Shown here: piece by piece, positions 1 to 7,409 of the stretch
How positions within the stretch are numbered: position 1 is the stretch's first letter
How the letters are laid out: every line of letters starts with the position of its first letter
The notes under the pieces: model-generated
What the model saw: the letters and a program-made list of their open reading frames with translations, nothing else
What the model was told of the DNA's origin: nothing
The model's database searches: none
Assembly: GCA_025964325.1 (NCBI GenBank)
Contig: JAOPZA010000052.1
Coordinates: 1 to 47,574, forward strand
Direction: 5' to 3'
Length of the DNA: 47,574 bases
Source: Conexibacter sp.
GTDB taxonomy: Bacteria > Actinomycetota > Thermoleophilia > Solirubrobacterales > Solirubrobacteraceae
Translations under genes and position numbers: made by a program

Positions 1-691
1 CGATGATCAGCGTGCGCTCGAACTGGCCCATGTTCTCGGTGTTGATGCGGAAGTAGGCCTGCAGCGGCATCTCGACGTGGACGCCCGGCGGCACGTAGAC
101 GAACGAGCCGCCGGACCAGACGGCCGAGTTGAGGGCCGCCAGCTTGTTGTCGTTCGGCGGGATGATCGTCGCGAAGTACTCCCGCAGCAGGTCGGGGTGC
201 TCGCGCAGCGCCGTGTCCATGTCGGTGAAGATCACGCCCTGGTCCTCCAGGTCTCTGTGGACCTGGTGGTAGACGACCTCGGACTCGTACTGCGCGCCGA
301 CGCCGGAGAGGAATCTGCGCTCCGCCTCCGGGATGCCGAGGCGGTCGAACGTCTTCTTGACGTCGTCGGGCACGTCGTCCCACGAGCGCTCCGAGCGCTC
401 GGAGGCGCGCACGAAGTAGTGGATGTTGTCGAAGTCGACCTCGGCCAGCATCGGCGAGCCCCACGTCGGCATCGGACGGGCGAGGAAGTACTCGAGCGCC
501 TTCAGGCGGAACTCGCGCATCCACTGAGGCTCGTCCTTGAACTCGGAGATTCTCTCGACGATCTCGCGGTTGATGCCCTTCGGGGCCTTGTAGAGGTAGT
601 TCTCGGCGTCATGGAAACCGAAGCGCTCGGTGTAGTCGGCGTTGATTCCCTTGAGCCCCTCCTGCTCTGCGAGGACTTCGGGCGTGGCCAT
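1..691 (-). CDS. sufB: Fe-S cluster assembly protein SufB, N-terminal half (cut by window edge)
   Basis: SufB is the core scaffold subunit of the cytoplasmic SufBCD complex, on which Fe-S clusters are built from sulfur delivered by SufS/SufU and driven by the SufC ATPase. The complement strand reads from an ATG (base 691) through 230 codons without a stop and runs off the window. Family-typical stretches are visible, such as FGFHDAENYLYKAPKGI near residue 25, PMPTWGSPML near residue 80, and SGGSFVYVPPGVHVEMPLQAYFRIN near residues 190-215 (quoted here only as landmarks). Full SufB proteins are about 470 residues, so half is missing. It starts one base after the stop of the Rieske ferredoxin gene, so the two are probably translationally coupled. 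SufD is not in the window and may lie further downstream. Identification is firm. Confidence 0.95.
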   Translation of the reverse strand, partial: MATPEVLAEQEGLKGINADYTERFGFHDAENYLYKAPKGINREIVERISEFKDEPQWMREFRLKALEYFLARPMPTWGSPMLAEVDFDNIHYFVRASERSERSWDDVPDDVKKTFDRLGIPEAERRFLSGVGAQYESEVVYHQVHRDLEDQGVIFTDMDTALREHPDLLREYFATIIPPNDNKLAALNSAVWSGGSFVYVPPGVHVEMPLQAYFRINTENMGQFERTLII

Positions 692-692
692 G

Positions 693-1010
693 TCAGTCAA
701 CCTCCAGCTTGATCATGTTGTCGTCGATGACCACGGGGAACGTGTCCACCGGGACGTATGCCGGCAGCGTGGTCGGCTTGCCGGTCTTCAGGTCGAAGAG
801 GGATCCGTGGCGCGGGCATTCGATCGCGCACGACTCCTCGTGCAGCACGCCTTCGACGAGCGGACCGTCGTCGTGCGAGCAGCGGTCCTCGATCGCGTAG
901 ATCGCGCCGTTGCAGTTGAAGACGCCGATCTCCAGGTCGTCCCACTCGACCAGGCGCTTGGCGCCGGGCGGGAGCTCGCTGAGAGGGCAGACGGTCAGGG
1001 TTTCGGGCAC
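693..1010 (-). CDS. Rieske-type [2Fe-2S] ferredoxin in the suf operon
   Basis: Small soluble Rieske protein of about 105 residues when started at the GTG at base 1010. An in-frame TTG start at base 1073 would give 126 residues, but the extra N-terminus does not look like the family. The two cluster-binding motifs are present: C-S-H at residues 44-46 and C-P-R-H at residues 65-68, each giving one Cys and one His. Such proteins are annotated as ferredoxin subunits of non-heme iron oxygenases. Related genes sit inside suf operons of other actinobacteria, so a role in electron supply for cluster assembly or repair is an inference from context. It lies between sufU and sufB on the same strand, with one base to sufB. 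No oxygenase gene is nearby. Confidence 0.85.
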   Translation of the reverse strand: MPETLTVCPLSELPPGAKRLVEWDDLEIGVFNCNGAIYAIEDRCSHDDGPLVEGVLHEESCAIECPRHGSLFDLKTGKPTTLPAYVPVDTFPVVIDDNMIKLEVD

Positions 1011-1100
1011 GACGGAGAAAGTCCTAGTGAGGAGATCGGATTTCGACCACGGATTGTAGCGGGCAGCACGCAAGCGACCGCTCGCCGACGGCGAGTCGGG

Positions 1101-1514
1101 CTACGCGGCCTCGTCGGCGTCCGGCCAGGCGGCCGCGCCGCCGAGGGCCGCGCTTCTCAAGACCTTCAGCGACAGCAGGGCGCATCTGATGCGCGTGGCC
1201 GAGATGTCGATCCCGAGCAGGTCGAGCACGAAGGACTTGTCGAGTCTCATGAGGTCGTCGACCGACATCCCGACGATCTCCTCGGAGCTCATCGAGGCGG
1301 CCGCCTGCGAGATCGCGCAGCCGTGGCCCGAGAAGCGCACGTCGGTGACGCGTCGGTCGCCGTCGACCGCGAGCTGCACCCGCAGCGTGTCGCCGCAGAG
1401 CGGGTTGGCGTCCTCGAACTCGAGATCCGCGTGCTCCAGCTCTGGCTGCGGCGGACTCCAGTTCCGCGGGCGCTTGTAGTGCTCGAGGATGTACTCGCGG
1501 TAGAGGTCGTCCAT
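1101..1514 (-). CDS. sufU: SufU, sulfur-accepting zinc protein of the SUF system
   Basis: A 137-residue SufU/IscU-fold protein. It accepts persulfide sulfur from SufS and passes it to SufBCD. The three conserved cysteines are C40 (in PLCGD, with the zinc-ligand Asp at 42), C66 (in GHGCAIS) and C111 (in RIRCALL), which match the zinc ligands of Bacillus subtilis SufU. The insertion between the second and third Cys typical of SufU, compared with IscU, is present. It follows sufS on the same strand but after an unusually long 230-base gap with a strong hairpin. Part of its expression may therefore come from its own promoter or be reduced by attenuation. The ATG start is well placed. Confidence 0.95.
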   Translation of the reverse strand: MDDLYREYILEHYKRPRNWSPPQPELEHADLEFEDANPLCGDTLRVQLAVDGDRRVTDVRFSGHGCAISQAAASMSSEEIVGMSVDDLMRLDKSFVLDLLGIDISATRIRCALLSLKVLRSAALGGAAAWPDADEAA

Positions 1515-1686
1515 CTGTCCTACACCCTATCTGGCGTGGTCGAGGGCACTATTTACTTGAGTTCGGCATAACGAGGCACTACGATCTCGGGATCCGGTCG
1601 AGCGAGGCGCGTAGCGCTTTCGTGGAGACGCCGGACCAGCCGCCATCCATCTGCTCGCGGGGACGCGGGCTGCAGCGGCGAAGCGG

Positions 1687-1713
1687 CGGGGCTGAGCGCG
1701 ACCCTCAGCCCCG
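1687..1713. terminator. Strong hairpin between sufS and sufU (attenuator or terminator)
   Basis: Perfect 10-base-pair stem CGGGGCTGAG / CTCAGCCCCG with a 7-base loop. It lies 32 bases past the sufS stop and about 170 bases before sufU. No U-tract follows on the minus strand, so full rho-independent termination is unlikely. It could trim transcript levels or protect the 3' end of the sufCS message. Nothing that looks coding is seen in the rest of the 1515-1744 gap. Confidence 0.6.
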
Positions 1714-1744
1714 TCGTCGTTAACGGACGGTCCGGGTCGCATGG

Positions 1745-2989
1745 TCAGAGCTGGAAGACCTTGCGCACGCCGTGCAGGCCGTCGATCAGCGCGTCGACCT
1801 CCGCCGTCGTCGTGTGCGCGGCGAAGCTCGCGCGCGTCGTGGCGGGGACGCCGAGCCGGCGCATCAGCGGCTGGGCGCAGTGGTGGCCGGCGCGGACGCA
1901 GATCTGCGAGCGGCCGAGGATGTCGGCGACGTCGTGCGGATGGACGCCGTCGAGCGCGAACGAGACGAGCGCGCCACGGTGCTCGGCGGCCGGCCCGTAG
2001 ATCGTCAGCCCCGGCACCTCGGCGAGGCGCTCGAGCGCGTACGCCGTGATCTCGGCCTCGTGCGTGCGGACGGCCTCGACCCCGAGGCCGCCGAGCCAGT
2101 CGATCGCCGTGCCGAGCGCGGTCGCCTCCGCGTACGCGGTCGTGCCCGCCTCGAACTTCCACGGCAGCTCTCTCCAGGTCGAGGACTCGAAGTCGACCTG
2201 TCCGATCATGTCGCCGCCGGCGAGGAACGGCGGCATCGCCTCGAGCAGCTCGCGGCGCGCCCACAGCACGCCGACCCCGGTCGGTCCGTAGACCTTGTGG
2301 CCGGTGAAGCCGTAGAAGTCGGCGCCGAGCGCCTTCACGTCGACCGGACCGTGCGGAACCGCCTGGGCGCCGTCGACGAGCACGAGCGCGCCGGCCGCGT
2401 GCGACCGTGAGACGATCTCCTCGATCGGATTGCGGGTGCCGAGCACGTTCGAGATGTGCGCGACGGCGACGAGCTTCGGCCCCTGCGCGAGGAGCGCGTC
2501 GAGCGAGTCGAGGTCGAGGCGGCCGTCCTCGGTCAGATCGACGTAGGCGAGCTTCGCGCCGACCTCCTGCGCGAGCAGCTGCCACGGCACGATGTTGGAG
2601 TGGTGCTCCATCGGCGTCAGCACGATCGTGTCGCCCGCGCCGACGTTGCGGCGCCCCCACGAGTAGGCGACGAGGTTGATCGCCTCCGTCACGTTCTTCG
2701 TGAAGATCGTCTCGGAGGGACGGCCGCCGACGAAGCGCGCGATCCGCTCGCGCGCCCCCTCGAAACGCTCCGTCGCCTCCTGCGCGAGCGCGTAGACGCC
2801 GCGATGGATGTTGGCGTTGTGGAGCCGTAGCGAAGCGTCGAGCGCGTCGAGCACGGCTTCCGGCTTCTGCGCCGTCGCACCCGAGTCGAGGTAGACGATC
2901 CGCTTGCCGTCGATCTCGCGCTTGAGGATCGGGAACTGCGCCGCGACGGCGGCGACATCGAACGTGCTGGGGACGGCGCTCGCGGTCAT
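1745..2989 (-). CDS. sufS: Cysteine desulfurase SufS
   Basis: PLP-dependent group II cysteine desulfurase of 414 residues, which takes sulfur from L-cysteine as an enzyme persulfide and hands it to SufU. The PLP-binding lysine is K232 in the context FTGHKVYGPTG. The catalytic cysteine is C371 in RAGHHCAQPL, the short loop typical of SufS rather than IscS. The N-terminal stretch YLDSGATAQKP (residues 33-43) and the THHSN-like EHHSNIVPW are also family hallmarks. The length is normal. Its ATG lies 4 bases after the sufC stop, so sufC and sufS are tightly linked in one message. Confidence 0.97.
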   Translation of the reverse strand: MTASAVPSTFDVAAVAAQFPILKREIDGKRIVYLDSGATAQKPEAVLDALDASLRLHNANIHRGVYALAQEATERFEGARERIARFVGGRPSETIFTKNVTEAINLVAYSWGRRNVGAGDTIVLTPMEHHSNIVPWQLLAQEVGAKLAYVDLTEDGRLDLDSLDALLAQGPKLVAVAHISNVLGTRNPIEEIVSRSHAAGALVLVDGAQAVPHGPVDVKALGADFYGFTGHKVYGPTGVGVLWARRELLEAMPPFLAGGDMIGQVDFESSTWRELPWKFEAGTTAYAEATALGTAIDWLGGLGVEAVRTHEAEITAYALERLAEVPGLTIYGPAAEHRGALVSFALDGVHPHDVADILGRSQICVRAGHHCAQPLMRRLGVPATTRASFAAHTTTAEVDALIDGLHGVRKVFQL

Positions 2990-2993
2990 CGGA

Positions 2994-3761
2994 TCAGGCC
3001 GCCGCGGCCTCGACCTCGTCCTTGATCCAGCCGTAGCCCTTCTCCTCGAGCACCGTGACGAGCTCGGGACCGCCCTCCTTGACGATCCGGCCCTGGTACA
3101 TCACGTGCACGTGGCTCGGCTCGACGAGGTGGAGGATGCGCTGGTAGTGCGTGATGATCAGCACGCCCATGTTGCCGTCGGCGACGGCGTTGATGCCCTT
3201 CGAGACGGTCCGCAGCGCGTCGATGTCGAGGCCGGAGTCGGTCTCGTCGAGGATCGCCATGGCGGGCTTCTGCAGCGCCAGCTGCAGGATCTCAAGGCGC
3301 TTCTTCTCGCCGCCGGAGAAGCCGTCGTTGAGGTAGCGGCTGGAGAACTCGCGCGGGACCTCGGTCAGTCTCATCGCGGTCTCGACCGTCTGGCGGAAGT
3401 CTCTCAGCGAGATCGGCTCCTCGCCGTTGCTCTCGCGGTGCGCGTTGATGATCGTGCGCAGGTACTTGGTGATCGTCACGCCCGGCACGGCGACCGGGTA
3501 CTGGAACGCCATGAAGAGCCCGGCGCGGGCGCGCTCGTCGGTGGCCGCCTCCGTGATGTCCTCGCCCTTGAAGATGATCTGGCCCTCGGTCACCTCGAGG
3601 TTCGGGTGACCCATGACGGCATTGGCGAGGGTCGACTTGCCGGAGCCGTTCGGGCCCATCAGCGCGTGGATCTCGCCCTTGCCGACTGCGAGATCGAGAC
3701 CTCTAAGGATCTCCTTGTCGCCGGCGCGGACGTGGAGGTTGCGGATTTCGAGCTCGGCCAT
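2994..3761 (-). CDS. sufC: Fe-S cluster assembly ATPase SufC
   Basis: ABC-type ATPase of 255 residues that powers the SufBCD scaffold; it is soluble and not a transporter. Walker A is GPNGSGKST at residues 36-44. The signature region reads FSGGEKKRLEILQLALQKP, where the GEKKR variant is specific for SufC. Walker B ends in AILDETDSGLDIDAL, and the switch His lies in IITHYQRIL. The ATG at base 3761 was chosen because the alignable domain begins there (MAELEIRNLHV). The reading frame continues upstream but has no family similarity. It sits 26 bases after the Rrf2 regulator. Confidence 0.97.
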   Translation of the reverse strand: MAELEIRNLHVRAGDKEILRGLDLAVGKGEIHALMGPNGSGKSTLANAVMGHPNLEVTEGQIIFKGEDITEAATDERARAGLFMAFQYPVAVPGVTITKYLRTIINAHRESNGEEPISLRDFRQTVETAMRLTEVPREFSSRYLNDGFSGGEKKRLEILQLALQKPAMAILDETDSGLDIDALRTVSKGINAVADGNMGVLIITHYQRILHLVEPSHVHVMYQGRIVKEGGPELVTVLEEKGYGWIKDEVEAAAA

Positions 3762-3787
3762 GGTCTCCGTCGGGTTCGTGGGGATGA

Positions 3788-4306
3788 TCAGACCGCCGGG
3801 GCGGTCGTGGCAGGCGCGGACGCGCCAGCGGAAGCGGACACGGTCACGTGCGCGGGAAGACGTCCCACCTCGCGCCGCGAGAACTCCACCAGCTCGGCGA
3901 GCGTGGTGGTCTGGAGCGAGCGCGCGATGCCGCCCTGCACGCGCGTCCAGAGCAGCTTGGTGGCGCAGGTGTGGCCGGCGTCCGGCGCGGAGTGCGAGCA
4001 CAGCACGCGCTCGGTGTGCTCCGTCACGAAGCACTCCATCGGCGCGATCGCGCCCTCGAGCGCGAGCACGACCTGGTCCATCGTGATCTCGTCCGCGGGG
4101 CGCGCGAGCCAGTAGCCGCCGTGCGCGCCGCGGGCGCTCATCACGAGTCCCGCCTTCTTGAGACGGGCGACGACCTGCTCGAGGTAGGCGAGCGGCAGCG
4201 ACTCGGCCGCGGCGATCGCCTTCAGGCTGGTCGGCTGCTCCGGCGTCTGCCGGCCCAGCTCGACCATCAGGCGGACCCCGTACTCGGCCTTCGAAGAGAA
4301 GATCAT
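3788..4306 (-). CDS. Rrf2-family regulator with three cysteines (IscR/SufR-like)
   Basis: A 172-residue Rrf2-type winged-helix regulator. The N-terminal stretch MIFSSKAEYGVRLMVELG and the wing motif ARGAHGGYWLARP (around residues 58-70) are typical. Three cysteines at 92, 103 and 114 correspond in order to the [2Fe-2S] ligands of IscR, although spacing is wider (10 residues between each). It is therefore probably an Fe-S sensing regulator of the downstream suf genes. The C-terminus (about residues 150-172) is a low-complexity Ala/Thr/Ser tail. As first gene of the operon it very likely autoregulates. Actinobacterial suf operons are more often led by an ArsR-like SufR, so an Rrf2 member here is a noteworthy variant. 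Confidence 0.88.
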   Translation of the reverse strand: MIFSSKAEYGVRLMVELGRQTPEQPTSLKAIAAAESLPLAYLEQVVARLKKAGLVMSARGAHGGYWLARPADEITMDQVVLALEGAIAPMECFVTEHTERVLCSHSAPDAGHTCATKLLWTRVQGGIARSLQTTTLAELVEFSRREVGRLPAHVTVSASAGASAPATTAPAV

Positions 4307-4340
4307 CGGGGAAATCCTACCACTGGGGTTGGATAACCCT
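4307..4340 (-). promoter_or_regulatory. Candidate promoter/operator of the suf operon
   Basis: Reading the complement, a TAGGAT -10-like hexamer lies 8 bases before the Rrf2 ATG. A transcript would begin at or next to the start codon (leaderless). Directly upstream is an inverted repeat GGGTT-GGAT-AACCC (4326-4339), placed where a repressor such as the Rrf2 protein could block polymerase. No consensus -35 is visible. The assignment rests on position and the repeat only. Confidence 0.35.
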
Positions 4341-4424
4341 GGGAGGCCACGGCGACCGGCGCAGGCGGGCGCGCGCGGGCGCGCGGCGACGACTCCGGGC
4401 AGCGTCGGTCATGATGGTACGTGC

Positions 4425-5615
4425 ATGACCGCCGACACGATCCCCACGCTCGCGGCGCCCGGCGAGGTCGCCGAGGTCGCCCGGCTGGCGCGCGCCGCGG
4501 GTCGGCTCGGGATCGACACGGAGTTCATGTCGGAGGGCCGCTACCGCGCGCTGCTCTGCCTCGTCCAGGTGGTCGCACCGGATCCGAGCGCGCCGGACGG
4601 GCTGCGGATCGCGCTGTTCGACCCGCTCGCCCCGCTCGATCCCGGGCCCCTCGCCGAGGTGCTGGCCGATCCCGAGATCGAGATCGTCCTGCACGCGGCC
4701 CGCCAGGACGTCGCGATCCTGCGGCGCGCCTGGAGCACCGAGATACGCAACGTCTTCGACACGCAGGTGGCCGCCGGCTTCGCCGGCTTCGGCGCCCAGA
4801 CCGGCTACGGCAACCTGCTCGGCGGCCTGCTCGGGCTGCGCGTCGGCAAGACCGCCAGCTACACGCGCTGGGATGCCCGTCCGCTGACGGAGGAGCAGCT
4901 CTCCTACGCGCGCGAGGACGTCCTGCACCTGCTCGAGCTGAGCGACGAGCTGCACACGCGGCTGACCGCCAGCGGGCGGCTCGAGTGGGCGCGCGAGGAG
5001 TGCCGCCGGCTCGAGGACGCGACCGACGAGCGCGATCCCGAGACGGCCTTCGAGCGCCTCGGGCGCGCGGGCGCGCTCGACGGCCGCTCGCGCGCGGTCG
5101 CGCAGCAGGTCGCCGCCTGGCGCGAGCGCACGGCGCAGGACGAGGACAAGCCGGTCGGCACGATCCTGCCCGACCCCGCGCTCGTCGAGATCGCCAAGCG
5201 CAAGCCGTCGCAGCCGTCCGAGCTGGAGCAGATCCGCGGCCTCCACGGCGGTCATGTGCGCCGCCGCGGGCCCGCGATCATCGCCGCCGTCGACCGCGGC
5301 CGCGACGCCGAGCCGCTCGCGCGCGATCCGCGCGGGCCCGGCTCCGAGCCCGGCGACGCGCCCCTGATATCGCTGATCGAGGCCGTCATCCGAGCGCGCG
5401 CGCTCGACGCCGAGCTGGCCTACGAGCTGGTCGCCTCCCGCTCCGAGCTCGAGCAGATCGTCGTCGCCGCGCGCCGCGGCGACGAGGAGCCGAGCGTGCG
5501 GGCGCTGAACGGCTGGCGCCGCGAGCTGGTCGGCGCGGAGATCGCCGCGCTGCTCGCGGGCGAGCGGGCGGTCACGATCGCCGACGGCGCCCTCGTCGTC
5601 GAAGCCTCGCGCTGA
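4425..5615 (+). CDS. rnd: Ribonuclease D (3'-5' exoribonuclease with HRDC domain)
   Basis: A 396-residue DEDD-family 3'-5' exonuclease for tRNA and other RNA 3' processing. The first catalytic motif is IDTEF (D31, E33). The last is the YxxxD form in LSYAREDVLHLLEL, typical of RNase D. The core AARQDVAILRR and VFDTQVAAGFAGFG lie between. The C-terminal half contains one clear HRDC-like region (LPDPALVEIAKRKPSQPSEL, then a GLHGGHVRRRG helix-turn). The ATG at base 4425 starts the alignable protein; 32 upstream in-frame codons look non-coding. It diverges from the suf operon with 118 bases between the starts. Length and motifs are normal. Confidence 0.93.
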   Translation: MTADTIPTLAAPGEVAEVARLARAAGRLGIDTEFMSEGRYRALLCLVQVVAPDPSAPDGLRIALFDPLAPLDPGPLAEVLADPEIEIVLHAARQDVAILRRAWSTEIRNVFDTQVAAGFAGFGAQTGYGNLLGGLLGLRVGKTASYTRWDARPLTEEQLSYAREDVLHLLELSDELHTRLTASGRLEWAREECRRLEDATDERDPETAFERLGRAGALDGRSRAVAQQVAAWRERTAQDEDKPVGTILPDPALVEIAKRKPSQPSELEQIRGLHGGHVRRRGPAIIAAVDRGRDAEPLARDPRGPGSEPGDAPLISLIEAVIRARALDAELAYELVASRSELEQIVVAARRGDEEPSVRALNGWRRELVGAEIAALLAGERAVTIADGALVVEASR

Positions 5616-5636
5616 GCGTCGAAGCCTCGCGCTGAG
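5597..5636 (+). repeat. 20-base tandem duplication spanning the rnd stop codon
   Basis: The unit CGTCGAAGCCTCGCGCTGAG occurs twice head to tail with no mismatch (5597-5616 and 5617-5636). The first copy encodes the last residues EASR and the TGA stop of ribonuclease D; the second copy repeats the same codons and stop in non-coding DNA. It looks like a recent slippage duplication. Confidence 0.9.
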
Positions 5637-5648
5637 CGCTCGGCTTCG
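5620..5648 (+). terminator. Hairpin after rnd
   Basis: Outer stem CGAAGCC / GGCTTCG, with an inner GCGCT-G-AGCGC stem, formed largely by the second copy of the 20-base duplication. No T-run follows, so this is a weak terminator candidate. The rest of 5649-5767 shows nothing recognisable. Confidence 0.45.
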
Positions 5649-5767
5649 ATTGCGGGTGTTCGCCCAGGGGGCGAAACGAGCGCCCGCGGCTCGGCCTAGC
5701 GCTGCCGTCGCCCGGTTGGCGCCGACGGCTGCGAGTGCCGGTGCGCCAAATGCACGGAATCGTGCTC

Positions 5768-5785
5768 AGCTGGCGCGCGCCAGCT
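5768..5785. promoter_or_regulatory. 18-base perfect palindrome upstream of the deacetylase gene
   Basis: AGCTGGCGCGCGCCAGCT is a perfect palindrome ending 25 bases before the start of the secreted deacetylase. It could be an operator or a short hairpin in the leader. No cognate regulator can be named. Confidence 0.35.
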
Positions 5786-5810
5786 CCGATCCATATGGTG
5801 CACCCGCCCC

Positions 5811-7160
5811 ATGCGCCGCCCTCGCTCCTCCACCACCCTCCCGGTCGTCATCGCCGTCGTCGTCGCCGCGGCCGGCATCGCCGCCTCCGCGCCAGCCGCG
5901 TCGCCCTATGACCTCGTGCTGAACAACGGCGGCGCGAGCACGGTCCCCGCGGCCGCTCCGGCGGGCGGCGCGACGACCGACGGCGCCGGCGGGGCCGCCC
6001 CCGGCGCGGCGCCGAGCACCGGCGCGGCGAGCACCACGCCGACGACGACCACGCCGCCGGCGACGCCCGCCGTGCCGCGGATCGCCCCGCTCCGGCTCCA
6101 CGCCGCGACGCTCAGACAGGACGGCCATGCGCTCGTCTTCGACCTCTCGACGCGCGACCCGTGGACGGCGGCCTCGCTGCTGCGCGGCAAGCGCTCGCTC
6201 TGCGTGCGACTCGTCTACGACGACGGCGGCTTCCAGTCGCGGGACGTGTGCGCGAGCCGCCGGGGCGCTGGCATGACGATCGCGCGCGTGTTGCAGTCGG
6301 GCCGGCACGGCCCGCTCCACACGCTCGACGGCGCCCGCACGAGCCGGCCGACGCGGCGCAGCCTCCTCGCACGGCTCGACCCGCACACGATCGGCCTGCC
6401 CTACGCCCCCGTCCACTGGCGCGCCCTCTCGACCACCGACGGATGCATCGTCAGCGAGCGCGCCTCCTGCTACGAGGCGCTCCCCCAGGCCAGCGCCATA
6501 ATCGACCTCCATGCGCCGCAGCCGATCGGCTGCACGGCGACGGGCCCCAGCTACGTCACGAACGGATCGCGCACGAAGAAGGTCGTCGCGCTCACGTTCG
6601 ACGACGGGCCCTCGATCTACACCTCGCGCTACCTCGACGTGCTCGAGGGCGCGAAGATCCCGGCCGCCACGTTCTTCATGATCGGCGAGCAGGTCGCCGG
6701 CAACGGCGCGCTGCTGAAGCGCGAGCTGGCCGACGGCTACGAGCTCGGCGACCACACGTGGAGTCACCCGAACGTCGCCGGCGGCGGCGCGTTCGCGGCC
6801 GGCCAGATCACCTCGACCGCCAACGCGATCCAGACCGCGAGCGGCTTCCGCCCGTGCCTCTTCCGGGCCCCCGGTGGCGCCGTCAGCGGCTCGCTCACGA
6901 GCGGGGCGCGCGCGCTCGGCTTCACGACGATCGAGTGGGACGTCGACCCGCAGGACTGGGCACGGCCCGGAACCGACGCGATCTACTCGCGGATCATGAG
7001 CCAGGTGCGGCCCGGCTCGATCATCCTGATGCACGACGGCGGTGGCCCGCGCGAGCAGACGCTCGCCGCCCTGCCGCGCGTGATCGCGTCGCTGAAGGCG
7101 CGCGGCTATGGCTTCGTGACCGTCGGTCAGATGATCGGCTCTCAGCTGCGCTACGGCTAG
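5811..7160 (+). CDS. Secreted polysaccharide deacetylase (NodB domain)
   Basis: A 449-residue exported protein. Residues 9-31 are a hydrophobic signal or anchor segment, followed by a Gly/Ala/Thr/Pro-rich linker (about 40-90). A middle region with paired cysteines (about 95-245) has no family I recognise. The C-terminal NodB fold (about 255-445) carries the metal and catalytic motifs TFDDGP (262-267), HTWSHP (315-320), RAPGG (352-356) and LMHDGGG (406-412). It should remove N-acetyl groups from peptidoglycan or another extracellular polysaccharide. The His-rich metal triad (D, H, H) is complete. The gene stands alone, with hairpins on both sides. Confidence 0.9.
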   Translation: MRRPRSSTTLPVVIAVVVAAAGIAASAPAASPYDLVLNNGGASTVPAAAPAGGATTDGAGGAAPGAAPSTGAASTTPTTTTPPATPAVPRIAPLRLHAATLRQDGHALVFDLSTRDPWTAASLLRGKRSLCVRLVYDDGGFQSRDVCASRRGAGMTIARVLQSGRHGPLHTLDGARTSRPTRRSLLARLDPHTIGLPYAPVHWRALSTTDGCIVSERASCYEALPQASAIIDLHAPQPIGCTATGPSYVTNGSRTKKVVALTFDDGPSIYTSRYLDVLEGAKIPAATFFMIGEQVAGNGALLKRELADGYELGDHTWSHPNVAGGGAFAAGQITSTANAIQTASGFRPCLFRAPGGAVSGSLTSGARALGFTTIEWDVDPQDWARPGTDAIYSRIMSQVRPGSIILMHDGGGPREQTLAALPRVIASLKARGYGFVTVGQMIGSQLRYG

Positions 7161-7180
7161 CCCAGGACCCAACGCCGCCC

Positions 7181-7274
7181 GCAGGTTCGGCGCCAGCCGA
7201 ACCTGCAATGGAGCCGGCGCCAGCCGGCTCCACCGCCAGCCGAACCTGCAATGGAGCCGGCGCCAGCCGGCTCC
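7181..7274 (+). repeat. REP-like hairpin repeats with a shared CGCCAG loop
   Basis: Three stem arms share the same six-base loop CGCCAG. Hairpin 1 (7181-7206) pairs GCAGGTTCGG with CCGAACCTGC. Hairpin 2 (7210-7231) and hairpin 3 (7253-7274) both pair GGAGCCGG with CCGGCTCC. A 41-base unit is repeated exactly (7191-7231 and 7234-7274) with a 43-base period; in the second unit the left arm of hairpin 1 is lost. It lies just after the deacetylase stop and may terminate it, but the repeated design resembles a dispersed palindromic element. The remaining bases to 7409 contain no gene I can support. Confidence 0.8.
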
Positions 7275-7409
7275 GCCGCCTCCAGAATCCAAGCTCCATG
7301 TAGCGGAATTTTGGTATGGTGGCGCAGCCGATTGGGAACACGGATGTTCTCCGTTAACGAGTCCACGCCGCGCGGCTGCCATGCTGCGTCCACCCAGGGG
7401 GCCCGCCGC

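Noticed and set aside
4500-5250. Long frames on the complement of rnd and of many other genes
   Set aside because: They are Arg/Ala/Asp-rich shadows typical of high-GC antisense frames, and real motifs lie on the opposite strand.
7251-7409. Upstream in-frame extension of the HxlR-type gene
   Set aside because: The codons cross the hairpin repeats and have no protein similarity; the ATG at 7410 has a good ribosome site.
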